DNA from: Leucobacter exalbidus
GTDB lineage: Bacteria > Actinomycetota > Actinomycetes > Actinomycetales > Microbacteriaceae
Assembly (NCBI RefSeq): GCF_017834145.1
Contig: NZ_JAFIDA010000001.1
Span: 558,001-622,000 of the forward strand
Direction: 5' to 3'
Length of the DNA: 64,000 nt
Shown here: positions 55,393-64,000 of the stretch, one piece after another
How positions within the stretch are numbered: position 1 is the first letter of the stretch
How the letters are laid out: each line of letters opens with the position of its first letter
Translations under genes and position numbers: made by a program
The notes under the pieces: model-generated
Seen by the model: the letters and a program-made list of their open reading frames with translations, nothing else
Told to the model about the DNA's origin: nothing
The model's database searches: none

Positions 55393-56739
55393 ATGAAATT
55401 GACCGTCATCGGGGGCGGCGGTTTTCGCATCCCTCAGCTCTATGCCGCGCTCGGGCGCGACGACGCACCACTTCGCATCACTGAACTGCACTTGTACGAT
55501 GTTGATCGCACCAGGCTCGATACGATTCGTAAAATTCTCGAGTACCTGGCCCCGTCGCTGACGCAGGCGCCCGCGCTGTCGTTTGGCATTGATCTTGATG
55601 CGGCCGTGACTGGCGCAGACTTTATTTTCTCGGCGATGCGCATCGGCGGCATCGATGGGCGCATCGCCGATGAACGCACCGCCCTCGAACTGGGGGTGCT
55701 GGGGCAAGAGACGGTGGGCCCGGGCGGGCTCGCCTACGCCATGCGCACCCTTCCCGTCGCCACCCGGCTCGCTGAGCGGGTGCGCGCGCTCGCGCCAACG
55801 GCCTGGCTCATCAACTTCACCAACCCGGCAGGCCTCGTCACCGAGGCAATGCGGCGCGTGCTCGGTGACCGGGTCATCGGCATCTGCGACACCCCCATCG
55901 GGCTGATGCACCGCGCCACCCGCGCGGCCGGCGCTCTCCCCCAAGACGTCGACTTTGACTACGTCGGCCTCAACCACCTGGGGTGGCTGCGCCGGCTAAG
56001 CGTGAACGGCGTCGACAAGCTGCCCGAGGTACTCGCTTCAGATACCGCGCTTGAGGGCATTGAAGAGGCACGCCTCCTCGGATTCGACTGGGTGCGCTCG
56101 CTGGGTGCCCTGCCCAACGAGTACCTCTATTACTACTACTTCACCCGCGAGGCCACCGCGCGCATCAGCACCGGTGCTGAGACTCGCGGGGAGTTTTTAA
56201 AGCGCCAGCAAGAGCGGTTCTACACCGCGGGCGTGGGCGCAGGCCCGGCCGAGACGTTCGAGCTGTGGCAAGACACGCTGCGCGAGCGCGAGTTCAGCTA
56301 TATGGCTGAGGGACGCGCAGAAGCAGACCGCGATGCCAGGCTCACCGAAGACGTCGAGGATGGTGGCTATCAAAAGGTGGCGCTGCAGCTCATCACGGCG
56401 CTCGCGGGTGGCACGCCAGCCGTCATGATCCTCAACGTCGCGAACGCGGGCAATGTCGCTGGCCTGCCCGATGACGCCGTTATTGAGGTGCCCTGCCGGG
56501 TTGATGCGTCAGGGGTGCACCCGCAGCAGGTCGCCCCGGTCGCCGGCGACATGCTGGGGTTGATGCGCCAGGTGAAGGCGTCAGAGCAGCTCACGCTCGA
56601 GGCGACACTCACCCGTAACAGTGAGCTCGCCTGGCGCGGCCTCGCCGTGCACCCGCTGGTCGATTCAGTGGCGGTCGCCCGCAAACTGCTCGATGGCTAC
56701 CGCGAGCGGATCCCGGGGGTCGCCGCCGCGTTCGACTGA
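55393..56739 (+). CDS. GH4 glycosidase, 6-phospho-beta-glucosidase-like
   Basis: A 448-residue NAD- and metal-dependent glycosidase. The Rossmann start is KLTVIGGGGFRIPQL; metal-binding Cys is in VIGICDTPIGL and the His in YVGLNHLGW; the NP loop LINFTNPAGLVTEA is conserved. GH4 enzymes of this branch split phosphorylated beta-glucosides, but the neighbouring importer is not a PTS, so the phosphate would have to come from the divergent kinase. ATG 55378 is an alternative start. Confidence 0.9.
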   Translation: MKLTVIGGGGFRIPQLYAALGRDDAPLRITELHLYDVDRTRLDTIRKILEYLAPSLTQAPALSFGIDLDAAVTGADFIFSAMRIGGIDGRIADERTALELGVLGQETVGPGGLAYAMRTLPVATRLAERVRALAPTAWLINFTNPAGLVTEAMRRVLGDRVIGICDTPIGLMHRATRAAGALPQDVDFDYVGLNHLGWLRRLSVNGVDKLPEVLASDTALEGIEEARLLGFDWVRSLGALPNEYLYYYYFTREATARISTGAETRGEFLKRQQERFYTAGVGAGPAETFELWQDTLREREFSYMAEGRAEADRDARLTEDVEDGGYQKVALQLITALAGGTPAVMILNVANAGNVAGLPDDAVIEVPCRVDASGVHPQQVAPVAGDMLGLMRQVKASEQLTLEATLTRNSELAWRGLAVHPLVDSVAVARKLLDGYRERIPGVAAAFD

Positions 56740-56938
56740 TTATCGGGGTCTAAACAGCAGGACACACCCGAGTATCGAGCGCCATGCGGCGTGCATGAGG
56801 GCGCCCAATTCTAGGCGGTGATTAGCGTGTCGGGGCGACTGGGCAGTCGGCCGAGTGCACCCCGGTTCGCCTGTGCCCACGCAGCAGCATATACTTGATC
56901 AGGTCGCCACAAACGGAAACGTGAGTGGTTTTGACAGT

Positions 56939-57011
56939 GCGGATGTGGCGCAGCTGGTAGCGCACAACCTTGCCAAGGTTGGGGTCGCGAGTTCGAATCT
57001 CGTCATCCGCT
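56939..57011 (+). tRNA. tRNA-Gly(GCC), copy 2
   Basis: Acceptor GCGGATG pairs with CATCCGC and the anticodon loop is TTGCCAA. It is identical to copies at 30869 and 57290. A GGAAACGTGAGTGG box stands upstream. Confidence 0.96.
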
Positions 57012-57022
57012 CAGTAGTCAAC

Positions 57023-57052
57023 AGGTCGCGGTCTCCATCGGAGCCGCGACCT
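57023..57052 (+). terminator. Intrinsic terminator after tRNA-Gly copy 2
   Basis: A 9-bp stem AGGTCGCGG/CCGCGACCT with a 12-base loop, then TTTT. The 278 bases up to the next tRNA hold no gene. Confidence 0.8.
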
Positions 57053-57289
57053 TTTGCGTTTCTGCCGGCATCTCCCGGGCCCCCACTGCGGCCACAGCCC
57101 GCCGCCTCAGCGAGGCACACCCGAGCGACATAAACGTCACGGCAACACATATCGCCCCCAAAGTCAATGGTGGTAACGAATTTCAGGCATTTTCATGCCC
57201 GGCGTTCGTCAACTGGTCATTGATCACCTTGAGTGCGATATATGCTTTATCAGGTCGCCGCGAAACGGAAACGTGAGTGGGTCTGACAT

Positions 57290-57362
57290 GCGGATGTGGC
57301 GCAGCTGGTAGCGCACAACCTTGCCAAGGTTGGGGTCGCGAGTTCGAATCTCGTCATCCGCT
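57290..57362 (+). tRNA. tRNA-Gly(GCC), copy 3
   Basis: Identical to copy 2, with the same upstream segment (GTCGCCGCGAAACGGAAACG) at 57254 onward, matching also the minus-strand copy at 30869. Confidence 0.96.
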
Positions 57363-57404
57363 CTAGAAATTGAATTCAGGCGAAATTCGAGAAGCGCACT
57401 ATTG

Positions 57405-57620
57405 CTACTCGTTGCCGATCTGGCCGTCGACGTTCTTACGAACGTCTTCCACCTGATCAGCGAACTTGCCGCCGGTCACCTTGTTGGCTAGGCCCGCAGC
57501 GCCGTCGAGCAGCTTATCGCTGATGCCCTCGGCCTGTTTGCTCTTGATGGCCTCGTTGATCTTGTCAGAGTTCTGCTTGACGAAGTTGCCAGCCTGCTTA
57601 CCCAAGTTTTCTAGCCCCAT
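57405..57620 (-). CDS. MT0933-like putative antitoxin
   Basis: A 71-residue Lys/Gly/Asp-rich helical protein, MGLENLGKQAGNFVKQNSDK with the later NKVTGGKFADQVEDVRK, like the MT0933 family annotated as antitoxins. In many actinobacteria such proteins stand alone and may be stress proteins. ATG 57620 fits the family better than the start 24 bases upstream. Confidence 0.7.
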   Translation of the reverse strand: MGLENLGKQAGNFVKQNSDKINEAIKSKQAEGISDKLLDGAAGLANKVTGGKFADQVEDVRKNVDGQIGNE

Positions 57621-57731
57621 GTGCCCACTCCATTCGGTTATCAAATTCGCGACTCTTCACGCGCACCACCAGTATGGCGCGCAACGGAGCGACACGCGAG
57701 CTTTTTTACTGCTTGTTGCGGGTGCGTGTCG

Positions 57732-58388
57732 TTAGCGCTGGCCGCGCAGAGGCTGCGCGCGCGCGAGCTGCGCCACGGCGCGCGAGAAGGGTGCAGCGTC
57801 AAGCACGTGGCCTTCTCGCCGCATACCGTCGTTGGTGATCCGCAGCACGCGTTCGGGCGACAGAAAGCTCTCGCGTCCCTGCGCATCCCAGGCGCCCGAA
57901 CCGATCGAGATGAAGCCTCGGTGCTCCTTCGTGCTGAGGTAGCAGCCCGCGGTCGCTCCGTTGCCGATGCGCGCGATAATCAAGACCGGGCGGTCTTTGC
58001 CGCGGCCGTCATTCTCGGCGTACGGCACCCAGGTCCACACAATCTCGCCGGGATCCGGATCCCCATCGGGATTGGGGTCATACGAGGGGGTGAGCTGCGC
58101 AATTTCTGCCGCAGTGAGCTCGCGGGTGGCGCCCGGGCCGTACTGGCCCGGGCTCTCTACGCCGTCACGGCTGCCCGTGTTAGTTGAATTGTTGCGCGAC
58201 TGCGACGTCGACTGCGGCGCCTGCGCTCGCCCGTTGCCGGGCTGGGCGCGCAGGCGAGGCTGCGGGCCTCCCCCGCGCCGCGAGCGAGCCGAGGGCGTAT
58301 CGCCCTGGTTGCTGCGGGTACCTTTTCCTGACTTCTTGTTGCCGCTGAGCAGCAGGTCAAGCAGAAACGAAAGGATTTGCCCGAGCAT
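57732..58388 (-). CDS. PemK/MazF-like domain protein
   Basis: A 218-residue protein. A hydrophobic N-terminal stretch (ILSFLLDLLLSG), a long disordered basic/polar region (residues 18-90), then a MazF/PemK-like domain, GEIVWTWVPYAENDGRGKDRPVLIIAR. In true toxins this fold cuts RNA. The hydrophobic and disordered N-terminus is unusual for a simple toxin, so function is open. It is 6 bases downstream of zapE. Confidence 0.7.
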   Translation of the reverse strand: MLGQILSFLLDLLLSGNKKSGKGTRSNQGDTPSARSRRGGGPQPRLRAQPGNGRAQAPQSTSQSRNNSTNTGSRDGVESPGQYGPGATRELTAAEIAQLTPSYDPNPDGDPDPGEIVWTWVPYAENDGRGKDRPVLIIARIGNGATAGCYLSTKEHRGFISIGSGAWDAQGRESFLSPERVLRITNDGMRREGHVLDAAPFSRAVAQLARAQPLRGQR

Positions 58389-58394
58389 GCTCAG

Positions 58395-59453
58395 TTACGC
58401 GATCTCGCTCGAGCTGAGCGCGTTCAACCGCGACATGCAGCGCTGGTACTTCTTGCGGTAACCGCCGTCGATCATGCCACCACCAAAGATGGAGGTCAGT
58501 GAGACGCCCGTCGCCCGAATGGGAATCTGTGCGTCGTAGACACGGTCAATGAACGCCACGAACCGCAGCGCTGCCGACTGATCGGTGAGTTCGTAGACGT
58601 CGCGCAGGCCGATGCACTGCACGCCGCCCAGCAGGCCAGAGTAGCTCGACGGGTGCACGGTCGCGAGGTGCTCGATGAGGTCGCCGAAGCTGTCATCGCT
58701 CATGCGCTCACCCGACGCGTTCACATCAGCGAGCGCAAAGCGGTAGGCGTCATCTGAGAGCGCCACAGCGTCGCCCGTGATATCGCGCTGGCGGTAGTCG
58801 GTGCCGTCGATTCTGATCGTTGTGAAGCGGTCAGACATTGCCTGAATTTCACGCAAGAAGTCGGCGGCCGCGAAGCGTCCCTCGCCCAGGGCGTTCGGGG
58901 GCGTGTTTGAGGTCGCCACGATGCGGGTGCCGCTCGATGTGAGCTCGCCGATGAGGCGGGTCATGAGCATCGTGTCACCCGGATCATCGAGTTCGAACTC
59001 GTCGATGCAGATGAGGCGCGCACCGGTGAGCACCTTCACGGCGCCCGCATATCCGAGGGCGCCAACCAGTGCGGTGTACTCGATAAACGTGCCGAAGTAC
59101 TTGCGCCCGGTGGTGGCGTGCCAGGTGGCCGCCAACAGGTGAGTTTTACCCACACCGAATCCACCGTCAAGGTAGATGCCCGGCTTCACGGGAGCCTGAG
59201 GCCCCGCGTCAGCGCTCTTCTTACGGCCAAAGCCAAAGAAGCCGCCGCGGCCCACGGGAGCGGGAGGCGCGGTAAACGCCTGCAGCGCATCACGGGCTTC
59301 GGCCTGCGAGGGGTACGCGTCATCGGGTCGGTACGACTCGAAAGAGGCATGGACAAACTGGGGCGGGGGCACGAGAGTCGCCACTAGCTCCGGGCCCGAG
59401 ATGGTCGGGCGTCGGTCGACTAGGCGGGCTGACGTGGGCTGCTGTTCGGACAT
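58395..59453 (-). CDS. zapE: Cell division protein ZapE, AFG1-like ATPase
   Basis: A 352-residue AAA ATPase. Walker A GGFGVGKTHLLAA, Walker B LICIDEFELDDPGDTMLMTRL and the sensor region ATSNTPPNALGEGRF match the AFG1/ZapE family, reported to act in division and in handling membrane proteins. ATG 59453 (MSEQQPTSARL) is preferred. It is upstream of the PemK-like gene. Confidence 0.9.
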   Translation of the reverse strand: MSEQQPTSARLVDRRPTISGPELVATLVPPPQFVHASFESYRPDDAYPSQAEARDALQAFTAPPAPVGRGGFFGFGRKKSADAGPQAPVKPGIYLDGGFGVGKTHLLAATWHATTGRKYFGTFIEYTALVGALGYAGAVKVLTGARLICIDEFELDDPGDTMLMTRLIGELTSSGTRIVATSNTPPNALGEGRFAAADFLREIQAMSDRFTTIRIDGTDYRQRDITGDAVALSDDAYRFALADVNASGERMSDDSFGDLIEHLATVHPSSYSGLLGGVQCIGLRDVYELTDQSAALRFVAFIDRVYDAQIPIRATGVSLTSIFGGGMIDGGYRKKYQRCMSRLNALSSSEIA

Positions 59454-59510
59454 CGGAGCAAGTCTAGCGCTCACGGCGGTGCGGGCGCGCCGCAACCACC
59501 CTTCAACGGG

Positions 59511-60794
59511 TTACCCGCGCCAGGCCGGCCGGGGCAGCACGCGCACAAACTCCTCGGTGACGCGCTCCCAGCTTTCAGCATCAACGTTCCACAGCTTGAC
59601 GTGCTCCCCCTGGTCCACGAGCCGCAGGTGCACCAGATTGGGGCACAGCTTGGCGAGTTCTTCGGCGCCAGCAGCGGGCACGAAGGTGTCGCCGGTGCTG
59701 GCGTGGATGAGGGTGGGCACCTGCAGCTCACGCGCAAAGGCCGCTGGGGTCACCGCGGTGAAGTCGATGCCGTCACCTGCGGTGTCGGCGGCCACGACGC
59801 CGCGCTCGAGCAGCGCGATGCCGAGCTTCGCGAGGCCCCCGGGTGCGCGGTGCAGGCGGGCTTGGTGTTCGAGCAGCCGGGGCCAGTCGATCGCCGGTGA
59901 CTCGAGCATCAGGCCGTCAATCATGTCGCGGTGTGCGCCGCGGGTGGCCGCCACGAGGCAAGCCGTCGCCCCCATCGACCAACCGACGAGGGTGACGCGC
60001 GAGGCGCCCTGCTCAAGGGCATACTGAATCGCCGCGTCAACATCAGCCGCTTCGGTGACCCCAAAGCCGTATCGGCCGTCATCGCCCGCGGGCGCTCCCG
60101 GATCATTGCGATAGCTCATCACCAGGTTCGTGATGCCGGCGCGGGCGAGCGGAGCCACACCGCGCAGGGTCTCTGCGGGCAGTGCACCGCGCCCGTGTAC
60201 GTGAATGGCCCAGCGGCCGCCGCGCCCCGGGCGGGCACGCTTCGCGGGTCGCAGCACCCAGGCGGGGGCGACGCCACCGGTCAGCGGCAGTTCAATCTCG
60301 TGCACATCACGCACGTCATCGCTCTCGTCAGCGAGAGCGGCCGCGCTCGGGTACCACCAGCCCGTAATGCGGCACCGCAACCCTTCGATCAGGTCGCCTT
60401 CGTCGACGGTCACCACGGTGCGCGCCACGAGGCCGCCGGCACGGGTGATGATCTCGCCCACACGGGCGTGCCCGCGTTCCCAGATCAAGCTGTAACGCCC
60501 GGGCAGATCGGCTTCTGCGCCGCGCAGCCACACCACGCTCTGGCCGGCGGCACGTTCGATACGCACCACCTCAATGGGCGTGTCGCGGCGCACGGCCGGG
60601 GTTGCTGCGGCACGCGCAAACGCGGCGCTGCCAGCGATCGCAGCACCGGCCACGGCGACGCCGCCGGCAACTACCCCAGCCCCCACCATCGCGCACCAAA
60701 ATGCGACCCGCTGGGTGACCGGCCGTTGCGTGGCGGCGGGCGATCGCACCCATCGCCTGCTACCGGCTCGTTTCACTGCCATCCCCTCACTCAT
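59511..60794 (-). CDS. Membrane-anchored alpha/beta hydrolase
   Basis: A 427-residue protein. One or two N-terminal membrane helices (VAFWCAMVGAGVVAGGVAVAG), a 110-residue domain of unknown type, then an alpha/beta-hydrolase fold with the nucleophile elbow VTLVGWSMGATA, an Asp in HASTGDTFVP and a His in DQGEHVKLW. GAGGAGG precedes ATG 60794 by 6 bases. The substrate is unknown. Confidence 0.82.
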   Translation of the reverse strand: MSEGMAVKRAGSRRWVRSPAATQRPVTQRVAFWCAMVGAGVVAGGVAVAGAAIAGSAAFARAAATPAVRRDTPIEVVRIERAAGQSVVWLRGAEADLPGRYSLIWERGHARVGEIITRAGGLVARTVVTVDEGDLIEGLRCRITGWWYPSAAALADESDDVRDVHEIELPLTGGVAPAWVLRPAKRARPGRGGRWAIHVHGRGALPAETLRGVAPLARAGITNLVMSYRNDPGAPAGDDGRYGFGVTEAADVDAAIQYALEQGASRVTLVGWSMGATACLVAATRGAHRDMIDGLMLESPAIDWPRLLEHQARLHRAPGGLAKLGIALLERGVVAADTAGDGIDFTAVTPAAFARELQVPTLIHASTGDTFVPAAGAEELAKLCPNLVHLRLVDQGEHVKLWNVDAESWERVTEEFVRVLPRPAWRG

Positions 60795-60909
60795 CGCGGG
60801 CCTCCTCAATCTGCGTCAAAGCTTTCACACATCGTCGCACGCGAGCTTCGACGTTCACCGGCGTGGCGAGGCTGTGTTCCTCACAGTAAACTCTAGTGTT
60901 CCGAGTGTG

Positions 60910-61518
60910 ATGGCAAGGATCGCGGGCGAACCCGCCGTGTTCGCTGGTGCTGCGGCGCAGGTTCGCGGGGCGCACTTGCGCAGCGAACTGGTGACGCGCG
61001 AAATCGCCCCTCCCGAGCGCATTGCGCCGCACTCCGTGGCAATCGCCGCCGCGATTGCGCGCGACCCGCATCACAGCCACCCCGCCGAAGCACTTGAGTC
61101 GCCGTATGGCTCGGGCCGGTTTCTACTGCTGCATGATCCGGCATCGCTGCTTGAATGGGGCGCCCCGTTTCGGGTCGTGTGTTTCGCCCAGGCCCCGCTC
61201 GAACAAGAGATCGGTGTCGACCCGTTTATCTCTGACGTTGCGTGGTCTTGGCTCGTCGATGCCCTCGACTCGCACGGAGCAGAGTATCGTTATCTATCGG
61301 GGACGGCGACCAAGACCCTCTCGAGCGGCTTCGGCTCGCTCGCCGGGCAAGGGGACGCCGCACAGATCGAACTGCGCGCCTCGTGGACGCCGGTCGGCAC
61401 AGACTATGCGGCCCACGCTGAGGCCTGGTCCGAGCTCCTGTGCCTACTGGGAGGCCTCCCCCACCATGAAGGTATCGATTCGATTGCCGCGCACCGCGCG
61501 CGGATGCGGGAGAAATAA
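60910..61518 (+). CDS. DUF3000 domain protein
   Basis: A 202-residue protein characteristic of actinobacteria. Landmarks are VRGAHLRSELVTREIAPPER near the start, DPFISDVAWSWLVDAL, and the ending EAWSELLCLLGGLPHHEGID. Function is unknown. It lies directly upstream of the RNase D gene (8 bases), a common pairing. Confidence 0.85.
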   Translation: MARIAGEPAVFAGAAAQVRGAHLRSELVTREIAPPERIAPHSVAIAAAIARDPHHSHPAEALESPYGSGRFLLLHDPASLLEWGAPFRVVCFAQAPLEQEIGVDPFISDVAWSWLVDALDSHGAEYRYLSGTATKTLSSGFGSLAGQGDAAQIELRASWTPVGTDYAAHAEAWSELLCLLGGLPHHEGIDSIAAHRARMREK

Positions 61519-61526
61519 CACAGCCA

Positions 61527-62714
61527 ATGGTTGCGCAATCTGAACTTCAGACCGACTGGGCGTTTGTCGCCGACGACGACGCAGTGGCGGCCGCCGCCGC
61601 GACTTTGGCCGCGGGCCACGGCCCCGTGGGCGTCGATGCCGAGCGAGCATCGGGCTACCGGTACGGCGGCGACGCCTACCTGGTGCAGATGTATCGCCGC
61701 GACGCGGGTACCTTCTTGTTTGACCCCACCAAGATTTCGAGCTTCGCGCCGCTGGCGACCGCGCTCGCGGGTGAAGAGTGGATTTTTCACGCCGCCACCC
61801 AAGACATTCCCTGCCTCGACGAGATCGGGTTGCGCCCGCCCCGCCTGTTCGACACCGAGCTGGCCGCGCGACTGCTCGGCTTCGAACGCGTGGGCCTGGG
61901 GTCCGTGACCGAGCAGCTGCTCGACATCACGCTCGAGAAGGCATACTCGGCCGCCGATTGGTCGACGCGCCCGCTGCCCGAGGCCTGGCTTGAATACGCC
62001 GCGCTTGACGTGGTGTTGCTGCCCGATCTGCGCGATCTTGTACAGCTGGAGCTTGAGCGTCAGGGCAAAACGGAGATTGCCGCGCAGGAGTTTCAGGCTG
62101 TGCTCGAGCAGCAGCCAAAGCCCGCGCTGCCTGAGCCGTGGCGCAAGCTCTCGGGCACGCAGTCACTGCGCACCCCGCGCGCCCTCGCACTCGCTCGCGA
62201 GCTGTGGCTCGCCCGCGAGGCACTGGCGCGCGAGCGCGATATTGCCCCGGGCCGCTTGATTCCGGATCGTTCGATTATCGCCGCTGCCGCCGCGAACCCG
62301 CGCTCGCCCGAAGACCTGAGCCGTCTCTCCACCTTCAAGGGGCGCGAGAGTCGCAGTGAGCTGATGCGCTGGTGGAAGGCGATTCTGCGCGCCAAGACCA
62401 CCACCGATCTGCCCGGCCCCAAGCCCCGCGACCCGGGTGGCATTCCCCACCACCGTAACTGGGCGCTGCGGCACCCCGACGCCGCCGATCGGCTGACCGT
62501 CGCGCGCGCCGCCATTGAGGCCGAGGCCGAGCAGCAGGGCATGCCCACCGAGAACCTGCTGAAGCCGAGCCTGCTGCGCACACTTGCGTGGGAAGCCCCC
62601 TACGACGGATCAACCGAAACGGTCGAACGCCGTCTCAGGGAGCTCGGCGCACGCGAATGGCAAGTTGGCATTACTGCACCAATACTTGCGGCCTCCTTTG
62701 TAGCACCCCTCTAA
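61527..62714 (+). CDS. rnd: Ribonuclease D-like 3'-5' exonuclease
   Basis: A 395-residue protein of DnaQ-type exonuclease plus HRDC domain. Exo I motif PVGVDAERASGYRYGG, Exo II region EEWIFHAATQDIPCLDEIG, and Exo III YAALDVVLLPDLRD are present. The HRDC domain lies at about residues 215-290 (LALARELWLAREALARERD). It trims tRNA or other RNA 3' ends. Confidence 0.92.
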   Translation: MVAQSELQTDWAFVADDDAVAAAAATLAAGHGPVGVDAERASGYRYGGDAYLVQMYRRDAGTFLFDPTKISSFAPLATALAGEEWIFHAATQDIPCLDEIGLRPPRLFDTELAARLLGFERVGLGSVTEQLLDITLEKAYSAADWSTRPLPEAWLEYAALDVVLLPDLRDLVQLELERQGKTEIAAQEFQAVLEQQPKPALPEPWRKLSGTQSLRTPRALALARELWLAREALARERDIAPGRLIPDRSIIAAAAANPRSPEDLSRLSTFKGRESRSELMRWWKAILRAKTTTDLPGPKPRDPGGIPHHRNWALRHPDAADRLTVARAAIEAEAEQQGMPTENLLKPSLLRTLAWEAPYDGSTETVERRLRELGAREWQVGITAPILAASFVAPL

Positions 62715-62826
62715 TGACTGTCGCGGTCACCCGCGATATTCTGCGATTCTCCGTTCAGCGTTACCTCAGGTAGGACTCCGTCTCATAGGATGGATTCACT
62801 CAGATCACATACCTGATGGAGGCGAA

Positions 62827-64000
62827 GTGGCCGCAATGAGAGATGTTGTATTCGTAGATGGGGTACGTACCCCATTCGGGCGTGCGGGCGAGAAGGGCAT
62901 GTACGCCTCGACTCGTTCCGACGACCTTGCAGTGAAGGCACTGCAAGGTTTGCTCGAGCGCAACCCCGGGCTTGATCCGGCGCGCATAGACGACGTAGGT
63001 ATTGCAGCAACGACCCAGCAGGGCGACCAGGGGCTCACCCTGGGGCGCACGGTATCGATGCTCGCGGGCATCCCCAACACGGTGCCGGGCTTCGCGCTCG
63101 ACCGCATGTGCGCGGGCGCGCTCACCGTCGCCTCGTTCATGGGCGCCGCGATTGGCTCGGGTCAGTACGACGTGGCGATCGCCGGCGGCGTTGAGCACAT
63201 GGGACGCCACCCGCTCGGGCTCGATGCCGACCCGAACCCTCGCTTCGTTGCCGAGAAGCTGGTGAGCCCCGAGGCCCTCAACATGGGCCTCACTGCCGAG
63301 CGCCTGCATGACCGGTTCCCGCAGCTCACCAAGGAGCGCGCGGATCGTTTTGGCATGCTCAGCCAGCAGAAGGTTCAGGCCGCGTATGACCGCGGCGACA
63401 TTCAGCACGACCTCGTGCCGGTGGCGCTGCGTTCGCCCCAGGGTTGGGGCCTCGCGACCGAAGATGAGGGCCGTCGCCCCACCACCACCATGGAGGGGCT
63501 CGCAAGCCTGAAGACTCCGTTCCGCCCGCACGGTCGCGTGACCGCGGGCACCTCTTCTCCCCTCACCGATGGCGCGACGATGTCGCTGCTCGCCGGCGCC
63601 GACACCGCGAAGGAGATGGGGCTGTCTGCAAAGATGCGCCTCGTCGGCTTCGCGTTCGCGGGCGTCGCCCCCGAGGTGATGGGCCTGGGCCCCGTGCCCT
63701 CCACCGAGAAGGCGCTCAAGCGCGCCGGGCTCACGATCGACGACATTGGGCTCTTTGAGCTCAATGAGGCGTTCGCGGTGCAGGTGCTCTCGTTCACCGA
63801 TCACTTCGGCATCGCCGATGATGATCCCCGCGTCAACCCCTGGGGCGGTGCCATCGCTCTGGGCCACCCGCTCGCAGCAACCGGTGTGCGTCTCATGATT
63901 CAGCTCGCACGCCAGTTCGCTGAGCGCCCCGACGTGCGTTACGGCGTCACCGCGATGTGCGTCGGCCTCGGTCAGGGCGGCACGGCCATCTGGGAAAACC
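62827..64000 (+). CDS. Acetyl-CoA acyltransferase (thiolase), cut by window end
   Basis: A thiolase-family enzyme of beta-oxidation. The nucleophile Cys is in ALDRMCAGALTVASF, with NEAFAVQVL, GHPLAATGVR and the C-terminal Cys in AMCVGLGQGG. At least 391 residues are visible, so it is nearly complete. GTG 62827 has GGAGG 4 bases upstream; ATG 62836 is an alternative. In relatives a FadB-type gene follows. Confidence 0.93.
   Translation, partial: MAAMRDVVFVDGVRTPFGRAGEKGMYASTRSDDLAVKALQGLLERNPGLDPARIDDVGIAATTQQGDQGLTLGRTVSMLAGIPNTVPGFALDRMCAGALTVASFMGAAIGSGQYDVAIAGGVEHMGRHPLGLDADPNPRFVAEKLVSPEALNMGLTAERLHDRFPQLTKERADRFGMLSQQKVQAAYDRGDIQHDLVPVALRSPQGWGLATEDEGRRPTTTMEGLASLKTPFRPHGRVTAGTSSPLTDGATMSLLAGADTAKEMGLSAKMRLVGFAFAGVAPEVMGLGPVPSTEKALKRAGLTIDDIGLFELNEAFAVQVLSFTDHFGIADDDPRVNPWGGAIALGHPLAATGVRLMIQLARQFAERPDVRYGVTAMCVGLGQGGTAIWEN

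Noticed and set aside
59931-60896. 321-residue plus-strand frame
   Set aside because: Antisense to the alpha/beta hydrolase gene.
62800-63867. 355-residue minus-strand frame
   Set aside because: Antisense to the thiolase, which has all catalytic motifs.

Overview
The window looks like a chromosomal segment of a high-GC actinobacterium of the order Micrococcales, most plausibly Microbacteriaceae (a Leucobacter-like organism). This rests on gene content and order (tig-clpP1-clpP2-clpX, dnaG-dgt-dusB-uppS-recO, ruvC-yebC-HIT-thrS), an actinobacterial WhiB-like protein, DUF2510 and DUF3000 proteins, and strong GC codon bias. The genus is inference.

Left third (1-28,450): the 3' end of valS; a sugar locus of a FrcBCA-type ABC transporter with two kinases, divergent from a LacI regulator, a class II aldolase and another PfkB kinase, with a 24-bp perfect palindrome between the two arms; then housekeeping genes mostly on the minus strand: proteolysis and folding (clpX, clpP2, clpP1, tig), tRNAs Pro, Gly and Asn, a gamma-carbonic-anhydrase-like protein, dnaG, dgt, dusB, uppS, recO, a TRIC-type channel, ruvC, yebC, a HIT protein, thrS and an ABC-F protein.

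Middle (28,570-45,030): a complete insertion sequence whose ends each carry two tandem copies of a 25-bp repeat; a tRNA cluster (Val, Cys, Gly); a membrane-anchored HEXXH protein; and a 12.7-kb integrated element in tRNA-Val(CAC), bounded by identical 45-bp direct repeats (32,275-32,319 and 44,982-45,026). The element has an integrase, a divergent excisionase-like gene, a RepA/DnaB-like ATPase followed by iteron-like repeats, a WhiB-like protein, zinc-finger proteins, a likely terminase pair, and AT-richer cargo (zinc ribbon, YidD-like protein, lipoprotein, two DUF2510 membrane proteins). No capsid, portal or tail genes are visible. This is the layout of a phage satellite, or of a prophage that lost its structural half, and it is the most interesting object here.

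Right third (45,030-64,000): a DUF1345 gene between two diverged direct repeats that resemble tRNA-Val 3' flank; a metal or siderophore uptake operon with a Fur-like box over its start, a frameshifted binding-protein gene and a co-transcribed methyltransferase; a second sugar ABC system with a PfkB kinase and a GH4 glycosidase; two tRNA-Gly(GCC) copies; an antitoxin-like and a MazF/PemK-like gene; then zapE, an alpha/beta hydrolase, a DUF3000 gene, an RNase D gene and the start of a thiolase gene cut by the window edge. No CRISPR array, rRNA gene or obvious biosynthetic cluster was seen.
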